A stretch of DNA of 64,000 nt from Eleginops maclovinus. Taxonomy: Eukaryota; Chordata; Actinopteri; Perciformes; Eleginopidae. The DNA lies in assembly GCF_036324505.1 (NCBI RefSeq), contig NC_086366.1, positions 16,121,427-16,185,426 on the forward strand, given 5' to 3'. Below, in pieces: positions 25,401 to 37,572 of the stretch. The translations under genes and the position numbers were made by a program. Within the stretch, counting starts at the first letter, position 1, and every line of letters begins with the position of its first letter. The notes under the pieces are model-generated. The model had not been told where the DNA came from. It saw only the letters and a program-made list of their open reading frames with translations, and searched no databases.

Positions 25401-25893
25401 AGAGGCCATTTCACACCTGCTATGCCTGGTGAATCTAATTAATTACAGAGTACTCAGGTCTGCATCTCAATGTTGTCTGAATTAGAGAAGATATTTGCTG
25501 TGTGTTTTTGTAGGTTGCAAACATTTCAATGTGTTTCAATGTGGAAGAAACATTGGTAGTAAAAATGTAAATTAAAATCCCATGTCAGGACTTTGATAGG
25601 ACCCTCTACTGTGCATCTGTAGGCCTACTCTGTTTTACTTTAGCCAAATTGAAAGTAGGTGAGTTGGCAAATTTGTCCTCACAATCAATTTACTCAGCAT
25701 GCTAGGATCTTGTACTTTTTTTTATTTGATGGTCCCAGATTTGATTGAGTAAGCCTCTGTAATAAATATATTAACTGGACACAGATGTTTTAAAGACTTT
25801 CTATGCCATTGAGTGACATGTTTAGTTTAAAAATATAACAATCGTGAAAAACCTTGAACCACTGCTGACATTTACGCCTTCCTGTCTCCTGTT
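22484..25893. other. Gene-free AT-rich stretch
   Basis: No supported exon. The short open frames have no domain signature. A small GTGCGTGCGTGTG patch lies near 22985. Nothing else stands out. Confidence 0.55.
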
Positions 25894-26320
25894 CAGTGTT
25901 AGAAGAAGTACTCATATCCTTTACCTGATTAAAAGTACAAATACTATGGCCTTAAAATACTACATAACAAGTAAAAGTCCTGATTCAAAATGTTTCTTAA
26001 GTAAAAAAGTGTAAGCATCTAAATATACCGTTCTGCAGGATTACCCATTTCAGAATAATATAACATACAAAAGTATAATCAGCCAAATGTCCTTCAAGTA
26101 TCAAAAGTAACAGTACTTGCTCTGCATCTGCATCAGTTTACTATGTCTTTGCTGTGAGCATTATAATAAATGTAGTGGAGTAAAAAGAACAATATTTGTC
26201 TCTAAAATTCAGCAGAGCACAAGTATAAAGTAGCATTAAACACAAACAATCAGGTAAAGTACAAACATCTCCAAAAAGTACTTAAGTACAATACTTGAGT
26301 AAATGAACTTTCCAGCACTG
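25894..26320. mobile_element. Non-autonomous hAT-like MITE (427 bp)
   Basis: The left end reads CAGTGTTAGAAGAAGTACTC. The right end, inverted, reads CAGTGCTGGAAAGTTCATTT and then ACTCAAGTA. The flanks are CTCCTGTT (25886-25893) and CTCCTGTA (26321-26328), which is an 8-bp target duplication with one mismatch, as hAT elements make. The interior is rich in AAGTAC/GTACTT words and codes for nothing. Confidence 0.8.
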
Positions 26321-27295
26321 CTCCTGTATGTCAGCTTGTTGTCATTGACAATGAAAATAAGGTGGGGTTTTTTTTTTCCATTTCCAGATGATTTTGAGCA
26401 TGTATTGTGTTGATAGAAGTGTAGCTTCATCTTAATATATTTTAACATATTTTATACCAGTCCAGTAAACAAAAGTTAATTACATAAAAACGTTAAGCAA
26501 TTGTTGGCAAGCAGACAGAGCTCCAGTATAGGGCAGATGCACTATTAAAAACTTACTCCAAACAACAATCCATAACCCAGACAAACTGAACCCAATCCAA
26601 AATGTGCACTCTACAATCAATAACCACAACGATGATGCTGATAAACACACCAAAGCAAGCTGCTCAAAGCCACACACACAGACACAATGCACACTTAATA
26701 AACAACTCGAGAATAAAAACAGCCAAGCTCATGTTCAGTGCAGCACAGCCATGCAAAGTACAAGTTAAAAATAATGACTTACTTCGTCTGGATTCTTCAC
26801 AGATGTTGCCAACGGGGGTCTGGAGGATTAAGTGGGATTCCGTTGATCTCATCATATGAAGTATCTTCTTCAGTGTCCCATTAGATAAATTATCCATTAT
26901 GTGCTGTGCAGCGTTGTGAGCACCTCTCTGTTTGTTCTGATTTTGTGATTATTTTCCCCTTAAGGCGTTTGTGTGATCTCCTCAATAGTGCATGGCTATA
27001 AAAATGTGGCGTTTATCTAATCCAGCCCATTACATCTCAGGGAGGAACACACATTGCAACTGTAACTCAAACCTTGGGGGAAATAAATGTAGTCCTCTGT
27101 GACATGCTGGTCCAAAGGGAAATGTGCCTCCAAAGTTAGCCTGTGCATGCTAACATCTTCACTCTGATTTGGCTAGCAACAGGTGTGTTTCCGGCTGCTT
27201 CCCGTGTCCTTCAGGGATACATGATGATAAAGTTAGTAGCCCCAGTGTATGCCCCTCGCTATCAAACTTAACTAATGTTAATGCTAGATATTTAC
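26321..27295. other. Gene-free spacer
   Basis: AT-rich sequence without a supported gene. The open frames on both strands near 26.6-26.9 kb overlap each other and lack splice context or domains. Confidence 0.55.
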
Positions 27296-28276
27296 CAGAG
27301 GTGGGAAGTAACTAGGCACATTTACTAAAGTACTGTACTTAAGTACAATTTTGAGATACTTGTACTTGAGTATTACCATTTAATGCTACTTTGTACTTCT
27401 ATGATACAATTCAGAGGTAAATATTGTGCTTTTACTTCACTTTATTTAATACCTATTACTTTGCAGATTTAGATTAATGATGTCAAATAAAACTAGCTGC
27501 ACCTTTACCAGCTATGATAAACACTTTAATAATCAATATTTATAATCAAAACATATATTATTCTGTAATGGATAATATGCAGTACATTCACTTTTGGTAC
27601 TTCAAGTATATTTTGATGCCAGTACTTTTATGCTTTTACTTGAGTAACGTTTTGAATGCAGGACCTTCATTGAGAGAGAGCAAGCGCATTTTGTGGCATT
27701 TGCAAGCAGTGGCAAGTACTTCCGGTGGCAGCTGCAGATGCCACTACTTTCTGTGGCATCTAGTGGCATCTGCACTAGCTACCACAGATGCCAATACCGA
27801 TGGCGATTTTAGTCGAAACCGGTCGAAAGTGTGTCTCAAAACTCCGTGTTCCGATCCACAAGCATCAAGATCCACAAGCGCATTTTCGGTCAAAAATTGC
27901 GAAATTGATTCCCAAATGCCTGAAAATGTTAGCGAGAGATTCACAAATGTAATTATAGTAGCCTACTCACAGATCTTTCGTTTTATTTTTTGAAAATATG
28001 TTTTCTTATTTGAAAGTCTGTTTTACATTTTCAAATCAAACATTTACACACCAATTATTTTTCTTTTCGCACAAATAATTATGACACATATCTACCCCCA
28101 TAATAAACACTGTTACAAGTAACAGTCCTGAATTCAAAACGTTACTTAAGTAAAAGTGAACAATTATTCGCATCAAAATATACTGAAAGTACATCATGAT
28201 AACATCATCACATAGGTTTTGATCATAATTATTGATGCGCAAAAGTGTTATCTTTACTGGTAAAGGTGCAGCTAGT
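27296..28276. repeat. Composite foldback repeat with hAT-like left end
   Basis: The left end, CAGAGGTGGGAAGTAACTAG, resembles the AAGTAC-rich hAT-like family found at 25.9 kb. Inside, about 170 bp at 27492-27665 recurs inverted at about 28117-28276. The outermost part, ACTAGCTGCACCTTTACC and its inverse, matches perfectly. The centre contains a perfect 14-bp inverted pair, TGCAGATGCCACTA (27733-27746) and TAGTGGCATCTGCA (27761-27774). I could not find a matching right terminus for the 27296 end, so the structure looks truncated or nested. Confidence 0.65.
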
Positions 28277-31200
28277 TTGACTGTTTGACTGTTTGGCCAA
28301 ACAAAGATGTCAGCAGGAAGTAACTTGTGAGGTCTCTGCTCCGTTTCGGTACCCTGCATGCACAACCGCATTATTTTTTTATCGAGTTGATAAGAAATTA
28401 CTTTATATTTAAACCTTATTGTATTAGATTATTTAATCAGTTTTGTCTATTGTTATTTCCTTTCCTTGTACCATATGATATGAGCACTCTGATATGACAA
28501 TTCTGGTTATTCGACAAACAACATGCAAAAGACTTTTTCATTTTCATTTCCGATTTATAGGAAGTTATTTAAGAAAGCTAGAAATGTCAACATAACAAGT
28601 TACCTGTGTTTATTTTTTTTAAGTTGGCCCGTTATGTAGGCCTATGTCCGAGTCAAACAAATTTGTAGCTATGTAATTGCATTGTAATCATCTCCCTAAA
28701 AATCTCAACACTGATTATATGAGGCACAAACAAAAGCTGAGCTGTTGCTTACTTATATAACAACTAAAATCAAACTTGAAAGCCGGTCAACCTTAGAAAA
28801 TCAAAATTGTGCGCAAACATCTGCCCACATAAAGGTTAATGTTAATTATTGTATAGGCTATGCTACAGCAAGTTAGTGCAAAGGATAATTAAGAATTGCC
28901 ATAGTGTTAAAATATTAATAACTGTTTTCTGTTGTTGTTTTTTGTTGTTCATGTGCAATTATGTTAAGTATACTGTCATATTATAGAACAAAACAATGAA
29001 TTATTTCATTAAAATAATTGAAAAAAACGTCTAAATAAAATGTTTGCAAAAACATTTTCCAACTGGGATATTTTGCCATGCGTTATTAGAATAATTAGAC
29101 AAACAGCATCTCAACAATATAACCAAAACACATTTTACTAGAGTAAAAAGGCAGCTTTTCAAGCAAGCATTATTTTTAGCATTTAATTAGACTAAGGGGT
29201 AAGGGCAATCATTTTGCAATATAACTGTGTGTTTGTAATGGGAACAGTGCTGATATAGGTTTTCATTGTGTGATTTGTGAAAATATCACTTGGTTTAAAA
29301 GTTGCCCAATGTGAATGAGTCTTGCAATAACTAGCTGGCAAGGTCCACCCTCCTTTGTAATTTGTACTTTTTCATTTTTACACACTGGTCAATGCAACTG
29401 TTTTGCAACAGCATAAAAGACCCAGAAAACAGGATTTACGCAATTGTAAATTTTCCCCTACCTTTATCAATAATGCAGGGGTCTTTTCTAGCAAATTATT
29501 GTGAATGCTTATTTTAATTGACCGGTCTCCTTAAAACAAACAATGCTTATCTATAATTACATCTATTATCTGTTGCTCTATTAGAGCCCATTTGTAGTAC
29601 AAACACATTATGATACATAACTTAATTTTGACAAATGAAAATAGAAAATTGCAGGATGTGTTAATTAGCAAAGCTTCATATAAACAAGCAAACATCATCA
29701 TCCGTCCATGGTATATTCCTTCATTATTTCCAGTCTGTTGGTTAATGACTTTATAGGCTGAATCCTAGAATATGGGCTGTTGTGTGTCCTTTACACTGCA
29801 AACCCATCAATCTGTGTAGTATCCATGGCTTAGCTGTAGCATGCCCAACACCCCCATTATTCCATCAACAACCTGTCATTGCACGGGAGAGTGGACAACA
29901 GAGGCAGCGAGAGATTGTACAGGAAGAACACAAGCAGCTTCAATTTAAAATACTGATGTATGAGAGAATGGGAGTGCATTTGGATTTTAAATAGAGGGGA
30001 AAGGGAATATTCAGTTGTCAAAGGCTTGCTTCGAGGGAAAAAATATCAAGCGTATGCGTGTCACTGTTTGACAATGTACCTCCTAAGGGAGAAATTGTTA
30101 GACTTTTAAGAACTGAAACTGTATTAACTTCAGAAACACTTATACAAATAGTGCTCTGTTTGAAAAGTCATGCTTTGAAATATAGGCAAGAATGTTCCTA
30201 GTCAAGGTTCAAAATCAGCTGGACTCATAAACTGACCCAAAATAACTCTCTCTCAGCTGCAGTGCAGTGATCTGTCACAGCAATGTGTTCCTGCTCTCTG
30301 GATGGATAAGAATCACGTCGGGCTGTATGCATCTTGCAAGAATTTGAAATCAGTTTGATGCATCCTCCTCTGAATTAATGTCCTAGATACACATTGCATC
30401 TCATGGTTGTTGAGTTCACAATCTACAGTATATTGTTCTACATGCAGCAGCCAAGCAAATGCCCACAAACAGTCCCAGTCTCTGCACATTTTCAGCCTTA
30501 GAAAAGCCAACTGTGTGCCGTGGCGAGCCCTTTGAGGGCGTTTATTAGATTATGAGCAACAAGATTACTACTTGGGGAAGTAATTGTCCCCAGGTGTTCT
30601 GAGCACTCCAAGCTTATTCTCCACCCCCATGATGCTCAACTGTAGAGATTAGGCTCAGGGTAAAAGCTCTTCTCTCAATGGAAGGAAGGGGGAAAAAGGA
30701 GCAAACAGACACAAACACACTAAGTATGTGTAGCCAATACGCTTTCTGCTTTGGTTGAGCATGCTGTCCCTCTGGGCCCATTGATCCAGGCAAAGAAAAG
30801 TCCTCCTTTTTCCCACAGGACCTGTAATACCTGCATGATGAGTGCCACAGTGCTGCCAGCTGCAGCATCAACACTCTAACCCCCCATCTCTATCCACCAC
30901 ACAGAGGAACACAGAGGCCTGTTAGCAGCCATTGTAAAATAACTAAGAAGCTCTTTGCAGCCACCTGCTGTGCTTCATGTAATACAGCACTGATGGGAAC
31001 CCAGTATTAGATTAAAAAAACCCGTATGTGCTGTTTTGTAAAGATAATGTGCGTAATTACTAGGCTATATAATTGTATGTTGTATTGGTAACACTTTATT
31101 TTTATGAGTCTGTAATTTCCTAATAATGTCAAGGGAAATTTCATGGAATTAACTATCTAATTTATTACTAGGTACAGGGCAAATAGAGACAGAAAAAGAC

Positions 31201-33830
31201 AGTTTAGATGGTTGAGTTAAGGCTTTAATCAATTAAGGATTTGCACAAGAGTTATAGAATAAACTGCTCTATTTAAACACAACTAAATGTGTGTTCATTA
31301 TGACTTTATAATTGAATCGAATGTACTAGCACTTAAAATGGTTTGGCATATTTGAAACTAATGTACTTGCAGATTGCTTGCTGTTCTGAATATATGTTCT
31401 CTTGCACTGACTGTAAATTGCTTTGGTTAAAAAGATAATGCAATGTGATATTTGGACAAATATATATATCCAATTGTACACTTGACTGCTAATACTTTCT
31501 GGTTACACTAAATCATTATATTGGAAATGTAACTTTTGCCAAAACACACATAAATATTAGCTCCTTTAAATAAAAAAGGGAAATTATTGGACACAAAATA
31601 AAGTGTTAAAAGTATTGAAATGTTTATTATTGGATCTCATTTGCCAGGCATGTGTGATTGCAGAGCATTGCAGTGTGCTAGAAATACAAAACATAAGCCA
31701 TTAGCTTTCAAGAATCTGAAATTGCTGGTCTACAGGGTTCATAGCACACACTTGTGTATGCATGAAATGTCTTCCAACACAGTAAATCAGATTTTATAGT
31801 TCAGTTTTTGTGGTGACTTAATTAGGTATACAAAGGTCAAAGGTCCTGACTTTGCATTTTAAATGAAGACTTTAATGCAGCAGTTGAAATTATAGCTGCT
31901 TCATTAGTGAATGAGTGCTTGTCATGGATGATTTGCATTCTGCATATCAAATGGGCCATCTCAAGGAGAAAACAGCATCTCAAGGGTTGATGATCTGGGA
32001 TCAATTCTCCATGCTTTCACATTAACACTGGCATGGCTGTCTTTTGTGATTATTACTTAGTGCACACGACCATTGGCAGTGTGGTCTTTCTTGTGCGTTT
32101 TCATGATAAAAAAAGTCACACACAGCAGTAAATCACTCCAAACCATAGGTAATTCATGCAATTAATCCTTGAATAAGTCCAAAGAATAGGGCAAATGCAA
32201 GTATGTCGAGCATTAATCGCCTTTTACTTTGTATTGCGTTGTTATGGGGATTTAACGTTTTATTGGTACATTAAAACATGCAGATGTTTCTTGTCTGCCA
32301 TTAAAAGATTTATAGCATTAAGGCCATCAACAATGTCCAGATAATTATTCCAAGGTATTTTAATATAATTAAAATGCATATTATATTTTTTATTTGGTCA
32401 ACAAATCACATATAACAGAATATATTAATATATTGTAAATTGCGGTTTATTTGTGTGACTGCGTGAAAGCATGTCCCTTGACTTCATATCATCGTTCATG
32501 TCATATACTATTTAAGTCCATCAGTGCCTTCAGGTCTTTGCTTAAGACTGATTAGTCTTTGGGAACTTGTAGAATTTTGTCTCCATAACTGACATGTCAA
32601 GCTTCAGAAAAAAAAGCCCAAAGCCATAATTTCAAACACCCTTCATTTTGTTAATTAAGATTAATCAGTGCTAATTCACTATGGTAATTTGGAATGGAAG
32701 ATTAGTGTGTAGACACCCCCCCCTTAAAAAAATTAAGCACAGCAGGAAACATAGCAACAAGATGATATTTCTTAAGGATTCAGAACTTTACATTACAATT
32801 AGATGCCAATTTAAAAACAGCCAGACCAAAGCTATAACCTAAGAGAGACTACATTTAGAATTGGACAACACAATAGTTAGATCTTAAGCAAAATAAGGTT
32901 CAGAAGTCGTCTGGGCTTCATTATTTGTATTCTGATAATAGCTGCATCACCTGCTGCCCTCATTAGGGTCACATTTGATTCTTTACTTCAAAATTAATGA
33001 AGACCGCTGGCACTGGCAGAATACCTGAGATGGTTTAAATCTTAGACAAAAAAAAGCGGCTGAAAAATGTTAAATCTGATCTTAATATATTCCTTTACTG
33101 CTAGCCTTTGCATCTTCCCCTGCATTTGAACCACCCCTGAAAACAAGGCACAAAATAAGCACCATTACCATCCAAATGCTAATCTAATGAGTGGCTGGGG
33201 AAATGTGACACACTTCCACCCTGACAGAAAACTAATGCAAGCATAAGATCATACCTCAATGAGTGAATAATACCTCTTATAGAGCAAGCTCTTACTTTTA
33301 AAAATAAACATGAGGCAGCATTGCACCAAAAAATCTCCTCCCTTTAATCAGGGGTGTGCTAATTGTGGGAGAGAATAACTATTACTTCAATTGTTCCACA
33401 CTCCCACACCCCAGAAGGAAGAAGAAACCCTTGTCAGTGTGTATTCCACCTTCTCAGCACGTGACTGATGAACACCTCTATTACAATCATCTCGACTCAC
33501 ACTAGGACACGTTTCCCATCGTCAGATAATTAAGCTGATTTAGTCTCACTTGAGAACACAGAGGATGTGTGATCGTAGTTCGGTGAACACCACATATCTA
33601 AATAACTGTGTTTAATTTGAGCATAAAAAACGTTGCTTCCACACGATCAGTGAGATTACATATAGTAACATCAGTGTAATTTAGTAGAATTGTTAAGATG
33701 TACAGCAGGAATAAAATAAATAAGTACATTGCAGGTTAACAGTGTAGGTTAATACAGGCAGACAGAATTGTTCAGTTCAGCTTTGGGAGTGTTAGGACAG
33801 TTTCTTTTAGTCAGTATTTTTTGTTCTTCT
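28277..33830. other. Gene-free stretch downstream of the SOCS gene
   Basis: No supported exon. Segments at 31.80-32.05 and 32.63-33.0 kb contain dense homeodomain- and POU-like words (TTAATTAAG, ATTTGCAT, CTAATTCAC) and have the look of conserved enhancers, which needs alignment to test. The SOCS 3' UTR must occupy the right edge, but I could not fix its poly(A) site. Confidence 0.5.
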
Positions 33831-35480
33831 TCATTCCCACCAGGTATCCATTGGCCGTACACGTACTCTCTGCTTATAGTGGTATTCTTTCAGGTGCTTT
33901 TTCAAAGCATTAGGAATGGGTAGCATGTTAATGCCATCATAGGTGGTGCAGCTGCTGGTGACCGCTCTGCAGATCTGTTGCAGGGTGAAGGGCTGTGTGC
34001 GATGGATGGGGTTGGACAGCAGGGGCTCGAAAAACATGCAGGAATTGGGGTCCTTGTAGTGCTCCAGCAACCCTGTAACAGTGGGAGCGTGGAAGACACT
34101 GGGGTCGTGTACGTCGAAGCTAAAATTGTGGTTCCACTGTTCAATGCGTGCGTGGAGTGAGCGGCCGTAGCGGCGGAAGCTAACAGAGAAGAGGTATCCC
34201 TCCTGGGCAGAGTCACGTAACAGAAAGGTGCCTTCAGGCTTTCCCTCTAGCAACGTCTCTGCCTCGTAGCGGTCCATCACACCCCAGTAACACGGGAGGT
34301 TCGTGATCTGAAGCAGGTCTGGAACTAAGCAGTGGATATAATCAATCTGAGTGTGAATGCGGTATCCATCGTGAGGTTTGTGATCCTCGTTCAATGGAAT
34401 AATGGCTTTGGAGGGCACGTTGGTTGCTGTAACCTCTGGGTCAACCAGAGGGTCGGCGAAAGTGTCACAAGTTTGGGAGGAGGCCGAAGCAGAGGCGGAG
34501 GCAACCACCTCATCCAGAGTGTCCAAACAGCTCTGCAGAAGGAGCTGGTGCTGCTGCTGTCTTTGGAGAAGAAGCTGCTGCTGCTGATGAATGGAGGTTC
34601 TCTCCGCCCCGGCTAACTCACTCATACCATGAGCCAGCTTTGGGCCGTGCTTGTACAGAGGGTTAATTTGGGCCGTCACCTCAAATGTGTGGATCTCTGC
34701 ATTGGGTGGTGGCTCGACGCCTTGTTCAATGCTGATACGCCTGCGCTCTCTCAACCTGTCATCTACGTCCTCCACAACAGCAGCCATGGCCGAAGTAGGC
34801 ACACTGCACACGACTTCGGAATCAAGCACATGAGGCTGGGTGATGGGCGCCGTGTGTTGCTTGATGAGGTACCACTTCTGAGCCAGCTCCGATCCTACAG
34901 GGAAAGGGCAGTCATCCAACATCAACTCACTGAGATGGATAAGGCGCCTTGTGGATGCACAGGCAGCTGGCGGTGAAGGAGCCTGCGGCGGTGGAGACGG
35001 AGATGGAGAAGGTGGTAGTGCAGTTGCACTGTGAGTCTTTAATGGGAAACACTGTCCCATTGCATCTTGGATTTTTTGCCAGGGAGTGCGGCTGCCGCTT
35101 GACCCTCTACTCTCACTTTCGCCAGGTTTCTCTGTAGCAGAGCTAATTGTTCCCAGTCCAGGCCTGGCTGTTACCTGTTCTTGTCCTAGAAACGATGCAG
35201 CGGCTTCCAAACCCTGCCATCTCCAACTCTCTTTCAAAGAAGAGGAGGAAGATTGGTCCCTGGTCTCTAGGTCACTCAACAGCTCACCGTACTGAAAGCC
35301 ATCACTGACAGGTCTCTCAGTTGCTGGTTCATAAGAAGTAAGGCCTTTTTTCTTCCCCTTTCCTCCTTTGCGTCCACTACGTGCATCTCGTCTCTCCTCA
35401 GACCGGCTCTGTCTCACTTTGGGACGGGCCCCTCTCTCTCGATCTTTTCCTCGGTTTCCTGTCTCCTTTGGTAATGACAT
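33831..35480 (-). CDS. socs9: Suppressor of cytokine signalling, SOCS4/5 family (probably socs9)
   Basis: One coding exon of 549 codons, as in SOCS4 and SOCS5. The N-terminal half is long and low in complexity. It holds the conserved family block [13 protein letters not shown] (about residue 182) and a second block with [20 protein letters not shown], then Gln/Leu-rich repeats. The SH2 domain spans about 397-490, with phosphotyrosine-binding Arg421 in FLLRDSAQ. The C-terminal SOCS box (about 497-536) has an elongin-BC helix around LQQICRAV and LPIP in the Cul5-box position. Family members recruit a Cul5-elongin E3 ligase to dampen cytokine and EGF receptor signalling. Sequence features mix SOCS4 (DAMGQCFP) and SOCS5 (RERRRxSIEQGV). 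Linkage to samd4b and gmfg favours the fish-specific sister SOCS9. An acceptor-like TTTTTTTTAG sits about 13 bp upstream of the ATG, so a non-coding first exon is expected. Confidence 0.9.
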   Translation of the reverse strand: MSLPKETGNRGKDRERGARPKVRQSRSEERRDARSGRKGGKGKKKGLTSYEPATERPVSDGFQYGELLSDLETRDQSSSSSLKESWRWQGLEAAASFLGQEQVTARPGLGTISSATEKPGESESRGSSGSRTPWQKIQDAMGQCFPLKTHSATALPPSPSPSPPPQAPSPPAACASTRRLIHLSELMLDDCPFPVGSELAQKWYLIKQHTAPITQPHVLDSEVVCSVPTSAMAAVVEDVDDRLRERRRISIEQGVEPPPNAEIHTFEVTAQINPLYKHGPKLAHGMSELAGAERTSIHQQQQLLLQRQQQHQLLLQSCLDTLDEVVASASASASSQTCDTFADPLVDPEVTATNVPSKAIIPLNEDHKPHDGYRIHTQIDYIHCLVPDLLQITNLPCYWGVMDRYEAETLLEGKPEGTFLLRDSAQEGYLFSVSFRRYGRSLHARIEQWNHNFSFDVHDPSVFHAPTVTGLLEHYKDPNSCMFFEPLLSNPIHRTQPFTLQQICRAVTSSCTTYDGINMLPIPNALKKHLKEYHYKQRVRVRPMDTWWE

Positions 35481-37290
35481 GATAGGTGATGTGCTAAAAA
35501 AAACGTCACAGTGTTGCCAATGGGTGACTTGTAATTGCTGTTAGCTTTTGGCAGGAAGTTTCCCATCCACATCTCTTGTTTGAAGCTTCATCCTCATTTT
35601 CCATGCATTGTGGTCACAGAGTTAAAATGCCCTGGAAAACAAGGTGAGGGTAAATCACTTTTTTGAGATAAAATACTGTCATATTGATATGGATACGCTT
35701 TTGTGAAACTGATGTAACTAGTGCCAACCCATCTGCCCTACTACAAATTTGAACTTCCTGAAGCCCATGTTAATGTTCCAACTTTTTAGAGGTGTTTTTT
35801 AAAAGCTGCAAATTACACTTATTCTCATTACCTGAACATTTTTTCATTTAGTAGGCCTATTTCCTTATCAACACACAAGGTCAAATACAAGGTTTAAAAA
35901 AAGCTAATGAAAGCCCTTTACTTTTTTTTTAATTTAATAATTTCGGCTTTAAAAGAACATGATTCGTCTTTATTCAAAATAGTTGCAGAATTGTTTTCTG
36001 TTATATGGTTATACTGGGAGGTGTTCCCCAATTTTTTAGATATGTCAGTCTGTCAAGTAAGCTATGTGTACTTGAGTATACTTTGAATTTAAGGCATATT
36101 AAAAAGGAACATATACTGTAAGATAGCTAAGAGAAGTATTCAGGTTGTTTTGTCACACCTCTTTTTCTTTTTTTTTCTGTGGCCGGCAAGTTAGATAATT
36201 GAGCGGTCAGCAGAGTTTTTATCATGTAGACCGTGTAAAACATAGTCTTAAAGTATTAAAGAAAGTATTGTCTACAAAAAGGGTTTTTAACTGTGCACAA
36301 GTGCTTTATATGTGCTACAATCTTGAGTCAATTGTGCTTACATTTAATCCTGCTTATGTGCTATCACTGTGCTCAGGTGATTTACTGTGTCTATATGCTC
36401 TCTTGTAAACTTTCTAATTGCCATCAACCTGCCAGGGACTGCAGATTAAAGTTAGCATATGGCTAAATCTGGCACATTAACATGATGGACTTCAGTGCTC
36501 CTTTTAATTAATGTACATTGTCCCTTGAATAAACAAATACATATTTGCTTGACTACTGGTGATACAATGCACTTCCTTTGAACGTCTCATAAGGCAGTTT
36601 GTTTTAAGCGTGAAGAATCTTAGAAAGTTCATGAAAATCACAGTTTTACAAGCAACGTTACGCCAGCGAACAAAGTTTACCAGAATATTTAACTAGGGGT
36701 GTAACTTGGCATAAGTCTTGACCAACTCTTCTCCTTTTTAACCCAGTAAGTGTCAGCCATTCTTTGCATTGAAAAATATCATGAACGCTGCGTATCAGGA
36801 ACAGGATATGTCCTCTATCAAAAAACATTAGTATTTTCGAGAAAAGGTGGACACTCGATTAAAAAAATCCACACTGTTATCGCTACAAACTACGCTAACG
36901 CTAGCAAGCGACAAATACTTGACAAACTCAAACTCTCCCAGCACATCAACGAATCAAATGATCAATGTTCAAGCAATAACAATAACATTACCTACCAGCC
37001 TAAAACCGAGCAGCTGTTAGGCTAGGTTAGCCGCAGCTAGCTATCTGCTAACTTGGGTACTCTTTGCTACAGGATAACATGTTACATTTTGTTTATGGCA
37101 ACTTATACCTAGCTTTCACAAACATAAATCAACATGTGTACAAACCTCAGCAGCTGTTGTAAAGTTTTCAGATGAAAAGGCTTCTCTTTATTCTTGGATA
37201 AACTAATGGCGTTAACAAAAAGGCGGCTAGCCCATATTAGCCTGATAAATGAACTCGGCTAAACCGTGTAACCCGGAAGTAAAAAGTAAT
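35481..37290 (-). promoter_or_regulatory. 5' UTR intron and promoter region of the SOCS gene
   Basis: The ATG exon starts at an acceptor just upstream of 35480. Candidate donors on the minus strand are CTAG|GTATAAG near 37105 and TAG|GTAATG near 36988. An ETS-type CCCGGAAGT at about 37272 and clusters of GCTA/TTAGC words (36890-36910 and 37015-37060) mark the probable promoter. Which donor is used cannot be decided from sequence. Confidence 0.45.
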
Positions 37291-37431
37291 TGAGGCTGTT
37301 TATGATATGATGACTGATGAGAGTAATACAAATAGCTGGTTTTTTCAACTGCTGAAAAGGCATGTGAAGTGTAAAACAGTAAGTAGACAAAAAGACAAAC
37401 CACAGCTGAAGTTGCAAAAGAACTGAACCTC

Positions 37432-37437
37432 TTTATT
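37432..37437 (-). terminator. samd4b: Candidate distal poly(A) signal of samd4b
   Basis: AATAAA on the minus strand is followed within about 30 bases by a G/T-rich stretch (CTGTGGTTTGTCTTTTTGTC), the usual downstream element. This would give samd4b a 2.8-kb 3' UTR ending about 150 bp from the SOCS promoter. Confidence 0.55.
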
Positions 37438-37555
37438 TGGACTGTCAATGATGCGACGGATGATGCACTTCAGACCATTCACACATATGAGTGACAGTAA
37501 AAAAGTAGAATAAGCATGGGATGCAAAAGGTTCATAAAATATTAGAAAATGTCAT

Positions 37556-37572
37556 GGGGGGGGGGGGGGGGG
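37556..37572. repeat. Run of 17 G on the plus strand
   Basis: An uninterrupted G17 tract (C17 in the samd4b-sense strand), within the predicted 3' UTR. Such a run is unstable and error-prone in sequencing. Confidence 0.95.
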
